Positions 16,339 through 23,104 of a stretch of 23,104 nt of DNA are shown here, piece by piece. The position numbers were made by a program, and so were the translations under genes. The notes under the pieces are model-generated. The model was not told the DNA's origin, did not search any database, and was given only the letters and a program-made list of their open reading frames with translations. The DNA comes from Dehalococcoidia bacterium. Its GTDB lineage: Bacteria > Chloroflexota > Dehalococcoidia > Dehalococcoidales > JAUWYK01. Location of the stretch: assembly GCA_030615865.1 (NCBI GenBank), contig JAUWYK010000025.1, forward strand, positions 1 to 23,104, in the 5' to 3' direction. The first letter of the stretch is position 1; each line of letters starts with the position of its first letter.

Positions 16339-17127
16339 CTAGTTTCTTGGGTTTGGTGTCTGAGCAATGGGTAACAGAGCCTGATAGATATTTTTTACCT
16401 CATTGATAATCTGCTGGCTGGAGTTGAGAAGAGGAAGATTGGCGAGGTCAGCGTCTACTAATGCCTGGTCGTAAGGGATAAAGCCGAGGAATTCAAAGCC
16501 AGGCAGGTTAGAAATTAGAAATTCCCTTTCTAAAGGATTTCGGAGTTTATTTCCTACTATTGCGAGATTATGTAAACCAATGTCTTTTGCCAACTTATCA
16601 ATTTTATAGGCGGTTTCAATGCTTCGCCGACCTGGTTCCACTACCACAATCAGCTTATCTACCGCCTTGGCTGTTGCCCGCCCTAGGTGTTCGATTCCAG
16701 CCTCCATATCCAAAATAACCACTTCATCCCTTGCCAGGAGCAAGTGGGTAACTAAGGCTTGTAACAGAGCATTCTCTGGGCAATAACAGCCAGTGCCACC
16801 CTTTTTAACTCGCCCCATTGCCATTAGGCGAATTCCGTCATGCTTCAGAGAATACTTTTCGGGCAAATCATCGACTTTGGGATTTAGCTTGAAAAAGCTC
16901 TCAGCTCGACCTGGTCGTGCTCCTGTCCTCTCTTCAACAAGCTCTTTCATCTCAGATATTGGGGTTATCTTATCAGAATCAGGAAAGCCAAGGGTGGCAG
17001 CTAGATTGGAGTCAGGGTCGGCATCTATAGCTAAAACGGAGTAACCGGATTCAGCAAATGTTTTGGCTAGAAGAGAAGCTAATAGGGTCTTCCCTACTCC
17101 GCCTTTACCACTAATAGCAATCTTCAT
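16339..17127 (-). CDS. cooC: CooC/AcsF-type nickel-insertion ATPase (first gene of operon)
   Basis: A second P-loop ATPase of the CooC/AcsF group, 262 residues, clearly paralogous to the one at 13674-14435 but well diverged from it. It has the deviant Walker A GKGGVGKT (7-14), IDADPDSNLA (34-43), the metal pair GCYC (C114, C116) and DMEAGIEHLG (140-149). The start is ATG with no obvious ribosome site; the leader of about 90 bases before it contains hairpins. In acetogens CooC matures CODH and AcsF matures ACS, so the two copies may divide these tasks. Which is which is not decidable from the motifs. Being first in the operon means it would be made before its client enzymes. Confidence 0.9.
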   Translation of the reverse strand: MKIAISGKGGVGKTLLASLLAKTFAESGYSVLAIDADPDSNLAATLGFPDSDKITPISEMKELVEERTGARPGRAESFFKLNPKVDDLPEKYSLKHDGIRLMAMGRVKKGGTGCYCPENALLQALVTHLLLARDEVVILDMEAGIEHLGRATAKAVDKLIVVVEPGRRSIETAYKIDKLAKDIGLHNLAIVGNKLRNPLEREFLISNLPGFEFLGFIPYDQALVDADLANLPLLNSSQQIINEVKNIYQALLPIAQTPNPRN

Positions 17128-17225
17128 TGAAATCTTATTTGTGGCATAATTAAAGCTGAGACTTCTCAGGAAAAGTATCTAGACTCAGCCAAATCTTGCT
17201 TCCTGTGAAGCACCCAACCCTTTAT
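17128..17225 (-). promoter_or_regulatory. Leader of the Wood-Ljungdahl operon with two hairpins
   Basis: Between the candidate promoter and the first ATPase gene lie about 90 untranslated bases. They contain a perfect six-pair hairpin TGCTTC-loop-GAAGCA (17197-17212, loop of four) and a self-complementary CTGAGACTTCTCAG (17156-17169). A second GCTGAG copy near 17185 (- strand) could pair instead with the CTCAGC arm, giving an alternative fold. Neither hairpin is followed by a T run. I see no cobalamin riboswitch or other class I can name. Confidence 0.4.
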
Positions 17226-17254
17226 AGTTTATCCTATGCTAAGCGAGAAGTCAA
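17226..17254 (-). promoter_or_regulatory. Candidate promoter of the Wood-Ljungdahl operon
   Basis: On the - strand TTGACT (17249-17254) is followed after exactly 17 bases by TAAACT (17226-17231), 5/6 and 4/6 matches to the sigma70 consensus. An inverted repeat CAAGC-N6-GCTTG (17252-17267) overlaps the -35 and could be an operator. Expected start of transcription is near 17219, about 90 bases before the first gene. Confidence 0.45.
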
Positions 17255-17270
17255 GCTATTTTGCTTGTCC

Positions 17271-17297
17271 AAAAAGCCCGGCAGAACATTTTGCCTG
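17271..17297 (-). terminator. Weak terminator-like hairpin after the 116-residue gene
   Basis: On the - strand a short stem GGCA-N8-TGCC is followed by GGGC and a run of five T (17271-17275). The stem is weak, so termination would be partial. It separates the small upstream gene from the operon promoter. Confidence 0.28.
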
Positions 17298-17317
17298 TTT
17301 GAACAAGTGCAATTTCC

Positions 17318-17668
17318 CTATTGTTGCTTTACCTCATATGAGCCAAAAATAAAGTCTAGGTCTTCTTGCAAGGCAGTAACCTTCTCTTTGGGGAAAAGTT
17401 CTTCCTTTATGTCAAGCATCACTTTGGTTTCACCTCTAGCTGAGCCTACGATATGTACCCTGAGGCATTCTCTTTCAGCTTTGCCTGGCTTGTCCTGGAG
17501 CTTGAATATTAGTGTACCCCGAGAAATAAATGATGACGAGTCACTAGGCAAGGAGTATGTTTCCAGTTTTGCTTCACTTATAATCACTCCCTGCTTCAGG
17601 ATAAAGTCCCTTACCTCATCATATAGTAACTCGGGCTTTATCTCTCTATATGTTTTCCTAATTTGCAT
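17318..17668 (-). CDS. Unrecognised 116-residue protein upstream of the Wood-Ljungdahl operon
   Basis: I do not recognise the family. From the ATG at 17668 the protein has 116 residues, is soluble and charged, and has no signal peptide or membrane segment. The middle (residues about 48-85) looks like alternating strands (RGTLIFKLQD, LRVHIVGSA, TKVMLDI), with a helix at the start and another near the end. It has a single Cys (about residue 68). The longer version from a TTG at 17740 would add 24 residues. I reject it because that TTG is itself the -35 hexamer of a strong promoter, whereas the ATG at 17668 has GGGAG six bases upstream. The stop is 190 bases before the first Wood-Ljungdahl gene, so it probably has its own transcript, with possible read-through. 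Confidence 0.65.
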   Translation of the reverse strand: MQIRKTYREIKPELLYDEVRDFILKQGVIISEAKLETYSLPSDSSSFISRGTLIFKLQDKPGKAERECLRVHIVGSARGETKVMLDIKEELFPKEKVTALQEDLDFIFGSYEVKQQ

Positions 17669-17710
17669 CTCTAACTCCCAGTATTTCTTTAAGCACCAAT
17701 CGATAGTCTT

Positions 17711-17740
17711 ATAATAAAGGGCTTTGTCAATTTTTGTCAA
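17711..17740 (-). promoter_or_regulatory. Strong sigma70-like promoter of the 116-residue gene
   Basis: On the - strand a perfect TTGACA (17735-17740), 18 bases, then TATTAT (17711-17716, 5/6). Transcription would start near 17704, leaving a leader of about 36 bases before the ATG at 17668. A second TTGACA lies ten bases downstream (17725-17730), too close to this -10 to serve it, so it may be a protein-binding repeat. Confidence 0.62.
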
Positions 17741-17744
17741 GGAA

Positions 17745-17760
17745 ACATAAGATTTTATGT
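17745..17760. repeat. Inverted repeat upstream of the - strand promoter
   Basis: ACATAA-GATT-TTATGT is a perfect dyad with six-base arms. It sits five bases upstream of the -35 hexamer at 17735-17740, a typical place for an activator site. It could also be chance in AT-rich DNA. Confidence 0.35.
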
Positions 17761-17882
17761 AAATCTATAAGTTAGGCTAATATCCTTTTCCGTATTCTTG
17801 ACATCAAGGCAAGGTGTAATCCTTATCTACTCCATCCCCTATAGTAAAACTAATGACGAGTTTTGTCACCTCCATCAGTTAA

Positions 17883-17907
17883 GATAATTTATCAACCCAT
17901 GATAAAT
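17883..17907. repeat. Overlapping dyads upstream of the rpsB promoter
   Basis: A perfect inverted repeat with eight-base arms, ATTTATCA-ACCCA-TGATAAAT (17887-17907), overlaps the 11-base palindrome GATAATTTATC (17883-17893). This gives three GATAA/TTATC half-sites in 25 bases, ending ten bases before the -35 of the rpsB promoter. It may be an operator for either divergent promoter; no regulator can be named. Confidence 0.42.
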
Positions 17908-17916
17908 GCCCTATTA

Positions 17917-17945
17917 TTGATGGATGCCAAAGGGTATGATATACT
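17917..17945 (+). promoter_or_regulatory. rpsB: Promoter of the rpsB-tsf-pyrH-frr-uppS-cdsA-dxr run
   Basis: TTGATG (17917-17922), 17 bases, then TATACT (17940-17945, 5/6) with an extended -10 TG at 17937-17938. Transcription should start near 17952, leaving a leader of about 36 bases with AGGGGG as the ribosome site before the rpsB TTG start. No rpsB autoregulatory leader fold is evident in so short a leader. Confidence 0.65.
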
Positions 17946-17987
17946 ATTAACTTAACAAAAGCTAGATTATATTGTAGGGGGTTAAGT

Positions 17988-18776
17988 TTGCCAGATACAG
18001 ATACAGTTACAATTAAGGAACTTTTAGAAGCTGGAGCCCACTTTGGGCATCAGACTAGCCGCTGGCACCCTCGTATGAAGAATTACATCTTTACCAAGCG
18101 CAATGGCATTCATATCATTGACCTAGAACAAACTGCCAGTATGTTAGACAAGGCATGCGACTTTGTTCAACAAGTGGCAGCTGAGGGTGGCACTATCCTT
18201 TTTGTTGGCACCAAAAAGCAGGCTCAACCGACTGTAGAACAAGAAGCGCAACGCTGTGGTATGTATTATGTTAACCAACGCTGGCTGGGGGGGATATTAA
18301 CTAATTTCGCTACCATCCAAGCCCGCATAGACCATCTAGTCCGCTTAGAAGACCAGCAAGCTAGAGGCGGCTTTAGCCGCCTGCCTAAAAAGGAAGCCCT
18401 AAAGCTTGAGGAGCAAATTTTACGGCTCAATCAACAGATGGGTGGTTTTAAGGAGATGACCAGCCTACCAGCGGCTCTATTCATTGTTGACCCAACGAAA
18501 GAAAGGATTGCACTAGCTGAAGCCAAACGCATAGGCATACCTGTTGTAGCTATAGTAGATACTAATTGTAACCCCGATAACATAGACTACCCTATTCCAG
18601 CCAATGACGATGCTATCAGAGCAATCAAGTTAATATGCAGTAAGATTGCCGACTCAGTTATTGAAGGCAAAACGGGCGAAGTAGTGATCCCAACCGAGGA
18701 AGTCCAGGAAGAGACAATGGAAGAGCTTGAAGCTACAGAAATTGCCGAACCTCTTATTTTCACCCCTGAGGAGTAA
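17988..18776 (+). CDS. rpsB: Small ribosomal subunit protein uS2
   Basis: A component of the 30S subunit that helps hold bS1. The 262-residue protein shows the family start [20 protein letters not shown] and motifs [41 protein letters not shown] and [14 protein letters not shown]. The last 30 residues form an acidic tail (about 233-262), common in this protein. The start is TTG behind AGGGGGT; no better in-frame ATG lies near the family N-terminus. First gene of the + strand block, followed by tsf after 14 bases. Confidence 0.97.
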   Translation: MPDTDTVTIKELLEAGAHFGHQTSRWHPRMKNYIFTKRNGIHIIDLEQTASMLDKACDFVQQVAAEGGTILFVGTKKQAQPTVEQEAQRCGMYYVNQRWLGGILTNFATIQARIDHLVRLEDQQARGGFSRLPKKEALKLEEQILRLNQQMGGFKEMTSLPAALFIVDPTKERIALAEAKRIGIPVVAIVDTNCNPDNIDYPIPANDDAIRAIKLICSKIADSVIEGKTGEVVIPTEEVQEETMEELEATEIAEPLIFTPEE

Positions 18777-18790
18777 GGCAGGAGGAGAAA

Positions 18791-20028
<1,238 letters not shown>

Positions 20029-20032
20029 GAAA

Positions 20033-20590
20033 ATGATTAGCCGCACTTTATCGAATATCGAGGAAAAGATGCGAGCATCTATCGGGGTTTTCAGGCATGA
20101 ATTAGCTACTATCCGCACTGGACATGCTACCCCCGGCCTAATAGAACATATCAAGGTAGATTATGCTGGCGTTCCGACTCCGCTTAATCAAATTGCTGGC
20201 ATATCTGCACCTGGAGCAAGACTCCTTGTCATCCAACCCTGGGATTCAGGCACTATACATAGTATAGAGAAGGCTATCCTGAAGTCTGACCTAGGGCTAA
20301 ATCCAGTTAGTGACGGGAGTGTAGTTCGATTAAATGTCCCGCCACTTTCTGGAGAGCGGCGACAGGAGCTAATTAAGGTAGTGCACAGAAGGGTTGAAGA
20401 AAGAAAGATAATAATACGTAATCTCAGGCGTGAGGCTATGGGTGAACTAAAAGGATTAGAGAAGAATAAGGATATATCCCAGGATGAACATAAGCGCGCC
20501 CTAGACCAGCTACAAAAGCTTACCGATAGCTTTATAGCCGATGCCGAACAGATGGGACAAGATAAAGAAGTAGAACTCATGGAGGTCTAA
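20033..20590 (+). CDS. frr: Ribosome recycling factor
   Basis: Splits post-termination ribosomes together with EF-G. From the ATG at 20033 it has 185 residues, the same length as the E. coli protein. Motifs are ATIRTGHATPGLIEHIKVDYAG near the N-terminus, the VPTPLNQIAGIS segment, and RRVEERKIIIRNLRREA in the long helical domain. A GTG at 20021 would add four residues inside the end of pyrH but has no ribosome site and exceeds the family start. The ATG lies only four bases after the pyrH stop. Confidence 0.96.
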   Translation: MISRTLSNIEEKMRASIGVFRHELATIRTGHATPGLIEHIKVDYAGVPTPLNQIAGISAPGARLLVIQPWDSGTIHSIEKAILKSDLGLNPVSDGSVVRLNVPPLSGERRQELIKVVHRRVEERKIIIRNLRREAMGELKGLEKNKDISQDEHKRALDQLQKLTDSFIADAEQMGQDKEVELMEV

Positions 20591-20629
20591 ATCAGACTAT
20601 AGAAATCCTATTCAAGATTGAGAGGCAAA

Positions 20630-21328
20630 ATGAAAAAAAATACTCGCTTACCCAACCATATAGCCATTATTATGGACGGCAACCGTAGATGGGCAGAGCA
20701 GCGGGGATTACCCAGGCTTGAGGGACACCAGGCAGGGGTAGAAAACATGCGCTCCATAATGGAATACTTTAGCAAATACCAACTAAAGTACCTTACAGTC
20801 TATGGCTTCTCTACGGAAAACTGGAGCCGCCCTGAAGATGAAGTTAGAGATTTACTCCACCTATTAGAAGAAATGTTAGAAAAAGAAACTCCTGGACTTC
20901 ATAACCGAGGCGTTAGGCTTCGTCATCTGGGACGGCTCGAAGAACTCCCACCAGGTCCACGGCTAGCAATAACTGGAGCCCTAGAGTTAACCAAAAACAA
21001 TACTGGGATGACTTTTAGCTTCGCTTTCAACTACGGGGGACGCACTGAGATTTTAGATGCAGTCCGTCGCCTTATAGCTGAAGGCATCCCACCTCAAAAC
21101 ATAGATGAGAGTCTATTTAGTAGGTACCTCTATACCGCCGGTTTACCTGATATTGACCTGGTCATTCGAACTGGGGGAGTGATTCGCCTCAGTAATTTTT
21201 TGATGTGGCAAACAGCTTATAGCGAATATTACTTCACTGATGTTCTATGGCCTGACTTTGATGAAAAAGAGGCTGAGAAAGCGCTACTATCCTATAGCCA
21301 GAGGCAAAGGCGCTTCGGTGGGCCATAA
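20630..21328 (+). CDS. uppS: Isoprenyl (undecaprenyl) diphosphate synthase
   Basis: Cis-prenyltransferase that makes the polyprenyl carrier for cell-envelope sugars. From the ATG at 20630 (AGAGG upstream) it has 232 residues; a TTG at 20618 would add four. Motifs are IMDGNRRWA with catalytic D16, YGFSTENWSRP, and the C-terminal IRT-GG-x-x-R-LSNF-x-x-WQ-x-AYSE block with R180, R186, S188 and E199. At residue 184 it has Val (GTG) where the family has a strongly conserved Glu (E198 of E. coli). All other key residues are kept. It lies between frr and cdsA, a common arrangement. Confidence 0.94.
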   Translation: MKKNTRLPNHIAIIMDGNRRWAEQRGLPRLEGHQAGVENMRSIMEYFSKYQLKYLTVYGFSTENWSRPEDEVRDLLHLLEEMLEKETPGLHNRGVRLRHLGRLEELPPGPRLAITGALELTKNNTGMTFSFAFNYGGRTEILDAVRRLIAEGIPPQNIDESLFSRYLYTAGLPDIDLVIRTGGVIRLSNFLMWQTAYSEYYFTDVLWPDFDEKEAEKALLSYSQRQRRFGGP

Positions 21329-21333
21329 ACTGT

Positions 21334-22131
21334 ATGCTCGGGAAAAGAGTTATAACTGCGCTGTGGGGTATTCCTCTCCTAGTCGTTGCTATATGGTTTG
21401 ACAAACCATTACCCTGGTTCACCATACTAGTAGCTATCTGGGGAGTGCTGGCAGCTTTTGAATTCTACCGGATGGTCAACACTTCCAGGGTGCCACCACT
21501 TACCTACTTCGGATTAATTTGGACCCTACTATTTATCTTGAGCCCCCATTTCAACTATGCCTTCCTTATCCCGCTTCTATTAACCTCGGCAGTAATACTA
21601 TCTCTAATCTGGCTGTTACTACATCCACAGAAGGAGGGGGCTTTTGCCGGTTGGGCATGGACAATAGCCGGAATTCTCTATGTGGGGTGGCTATTAAGCT
21701 ATTTTGTGGCACTAAGAGGTCTAGATGGTGGTAGAGATTGGGTATTTTTTGCTCTATTTACTACCTTTGGCTCCGATACTGCTGCTTTCTTCACCGGTAG
21801 AGCATGGGGTAGGCACTACCTTGCCCCCAATATCAGCCCAGGCAAAACCTGGGAAGGAGCTATAGCCGGGGTCTTTGTTGCCATCATAGTTAGTCTGGTT
21901 TTAGTTACACTTTTCAGCTTGCCCCTTGGCTATGGCCAAGCAATACTCCTGGGCTTACTGGTTAGCATTTTTGGTCAGCTTGGCGACTTGGTAGAGTCCT
22001 TACTCAAACGCAATATGGGAGTAAAAGATTCAGGCAAGTTAATACCAGGACATGGGGGTGTCCTTGACCGAATAGACAGCGTTGTCTTTGCTGGCGTAGT
22101 GGTATACTATTATGTTATATGGGCAATATAG
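21334..22131 (+). CDS. cdsA: Phosphatidate cytidylyltransferase
   Basis: Membrane enzyme that makes CDP-diacylglycerol for phospholipid synthesis. The 265-residue protein has several hydrophobic segments, starting with a membrane helix near residues 5-22. It ends with the family signature: SLLKRNMGVKDSGKLIPGHG followed by GVLDRIDS. The start is ATG five bases after the uppS stop, with only a weak GGTGGG site. The 3' end overlaps the dxr start by 13 bases. Confidence 0.95.
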   Translation: MLGKRVITALWGIPLLVVAIWFDKPLPWFTILVAIWGVLAAFEFYRMVNTSRVPPLTYFGLIWTLLFILSPHFNYAFLIPLLLTSAVILSLIWLLLHPQKEGAFAGWAWTIAGILYVGWLLSYFVALRGLDGGRDWVFFALFTTFGSDTAAFFTGRAWGRHYLAPNISPGKTWEGAIAGVFVAIIVSLVLVTLFSLPLGYGQAILLGLLVSIFGQLGDLVESLLKRNMGVKDSGKLIPGHGGVLDRIDSVVFAGVVVYYYVIWAI

Positions 22132-23104
22132 TAAAGCAATTAGCCATCTTGGGTTCAACCGGCTCTATAGGGCAGCAAACACTTGAGGTAGTCCGTGCCT
22201 TACCCCACAGATTTCACATTGTCGGCTTAGCCGCCGGGAAGAACATTGACCTGCTGGCAAAGCAAATCAATGAGTTCAAACCAAGATTCGTCTATTACCA
22301 GGATAAAAAGGCAGTGCCTCACCTGGCTAGGACAGACTGTGAACTACTATCATTAGAAGACATGGCCAGTCATCCTCAGGTGGATACTATTGTTATAGCC
22401 ACCTCGGGAAAATCAGGGCTAAGCCCTACCCTGGCTGCGGTAAGAGCCGGGAAAAATGTTGCCCTTGCCAACAAGGAATCATTAGTTATGGCCGGTGAGG
22501 TTATCACCAGTGAGGCAAAATTACACTCTGCCCAGATTCTGCCCATTGACAGTGAGCATAGCGCTATATGGCAATGCCTCAGGGGTGAAACACAAAAGGC
22601 AACCCAGCTTATTCTAACTGCCTCGGGGGGTCCTTTCCACGGCTATTCATCAGCCCAACTAAATGAGGTTACAGTTAAGCAAGCGTTAAAACACCCCTCG
22701 TGGCAAATGGGAAGGAAGGTCACTATTGACTCAGCTACCCTGATGAACAAAGGGCTTGAAGTAATTGAAGCCCATTGGCTATTTAACATCCCCTTTGACA
22801 ATATCAAGGTTCTAATCCACCCCCAGAGCATTGTCCACTCTATGGTAGAATTTATAGATGGCTCAATCAAAGCGCAGCTAAGTTACCCTGACATGCGCTT
22901 ACCCATTCAGTATGCCTTGTCTTACCCTGAACGCCTACCTAACCCTCAGCTCCCCAGGCTTGACTGGAGCAGTATTAATAACCTGACCTTTGAGCAGCCT
23001 GACCTTGATACATTCCCCTGTCTCAGGTTAGCCATTGAAGCAGGAAAGAAGGGAGGAACCTACCCGGCGGTGCTTTGCGCTGCTGATGAGGTTGCCGTTG
23101 AGCT
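22119..23104 (+). CDS. dxr: 1-deoxy-D-xylulose 5-phosphate reductoisomerase (C-terminus cut off)
   Basis: First committed step of the MEP isoprenoid pathway, supplying precursors used by UppS. From the ATG at 22119, 328 codons are present of about 380-400; the frame runs off the window without a stop. Motifs are the NADPH site LGSTGSIGQQT (11-21), LANKESLVMAG (117-126), the metal ligands in PIDSEHSAI (D144, E146), TASGGPF, HPSWQMGRKVTIDSATLMNK (192-211) with the following GLE (E214), and HPQSIVHSMVEF. The start overlaps cdsA by 13 bases in another frame. Confidence 0.96.
   Translation, partial: MGNIVKQLAILGSTGSIGQQTLEVVRALPHRFHIVGLAAGKNIDLLAKQINEFKPRFVYYQDKKAVPHLARTDCELLSLEDMASHPQVDTIVIATSGKSGLSPTLAAVRAGKNVALANKESLVMAGEVITSEAKLHSAQILPIDSEHSAIWQCLRGETQKATQLILTASGGPFHGYSSAQLNEVTVKQALKHPSWQMGRKVTIDSATLMNKGLEVIEAHWLFNIPFDNIKVLIHPQSIVHSMVEFIDGSIKAQLSYPDMRLPIQYALSYPERLPNPQLPRLDWSSINNLTFEQPDLDTFPCLRLAIEAGKKGGTYPAVLCAADEVAVE

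Noticed and set aside
17128..17317. Cobalamin riboswitch before the corrinoid-using operon
   Set aside because: No B12-box or the expected multi-stem layout was recognisable, and the leader after the candidate promoter is only about 90 bases.
17669..17740. N-terminal extension of the 116-residue protein from a TTG start
   Set aside because: The TTG belongs to a perfect -35 hexamer, and a better ATG with GGGAG lies downstream.
17798..17829. Second + strand promoter for rpsB starting with TTGACA at 17798
   Set aside because: No acceptable -10 lies at 16-18 bases; the nearest candidates need a spacer of 19-20. The extended -10 promoter at 17917-17945 is better.

Overview
The window looks like chromosomal DNA from an uncultured anaerobic bacterium of the phylum Chloroflexota, most likely a Dehalococcoidia relative that is not a classical organohalide respirer. 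This placement is inferred from gene content and protein style (full bacterial-type CODH/ACS, a long FdhA, a C1-THF-synthase-like Fhs, a DUF3786 protein, a short EF-Ts). There is no rRNA gene here to confirm it. I saw no tRNA, rRNA, CRISPR array, insertion sequence or phage gene.

Left edge (1-644, + strand): the C-terminal part of a radical SAM protein, probably of the B12-binding type. It converges on the next block with only 13 bases between the two stop codons.

Main block (658-17127, all - strand, read from right to left): a nearly complete Wood-Ljungdahl pathway in one tightly packed array of thirteen genes. In order of transcription these are a CooC/AcsF-type nickel-insertion ATPase, fhs, a second CooC-type ATPase, folD, an unrecognised 72-residue protein, acsD, cooS/acsA, acsB, acsC, acsE, metF, a DUF3786 protein and fdhA. 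FdhA makes or consumes formate. Fhs, FolD and MetF carry the C1 unit from formyl- to methyl-THF. AcsE moves the methyl group to the corrinoid protein AcsCD. CooS and AcsB join methyl, CO and CoA into acetyl-CoA, or run the reverse. The metal-binding residues of AcsB, AcsC, CooS and FdhA are intact, so the pathway looks functional. A candidate promoter and a leader of about 90 bases with two hairpins lie before the first gene. A larger gap between acsE and metF may hold a second promoter.

Middle (17128-17987): an AT-rich regulatory stretch around one unrecognised gene of 116 residues on the - strand. It contains two good divergent sigma70-like promoters, one for that gene and one for rpsB, each with an inverted repeat just upstream.

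Right block (17988-23104, + strand): the conserved housekeeping run rpsB-tsf-pyrH-frr-uppS-cdsA-dxr (translation, UMP kinase, ribosome recycling, polyprenyl and phospholipid precursors, MEP isoprenoid pathway). The genes are overlapping or closely spaced, and dxr is cut by the window end. UppS carries a Val where the family normally has a conserved Glu.

No wholly new system stands out. The best unexplained parts are the 72-residue protein inside the CODH/ACS operon, the DUF3786 protein, the 116-residue promoter-proximal gene, and the hairpin leader of the operon.
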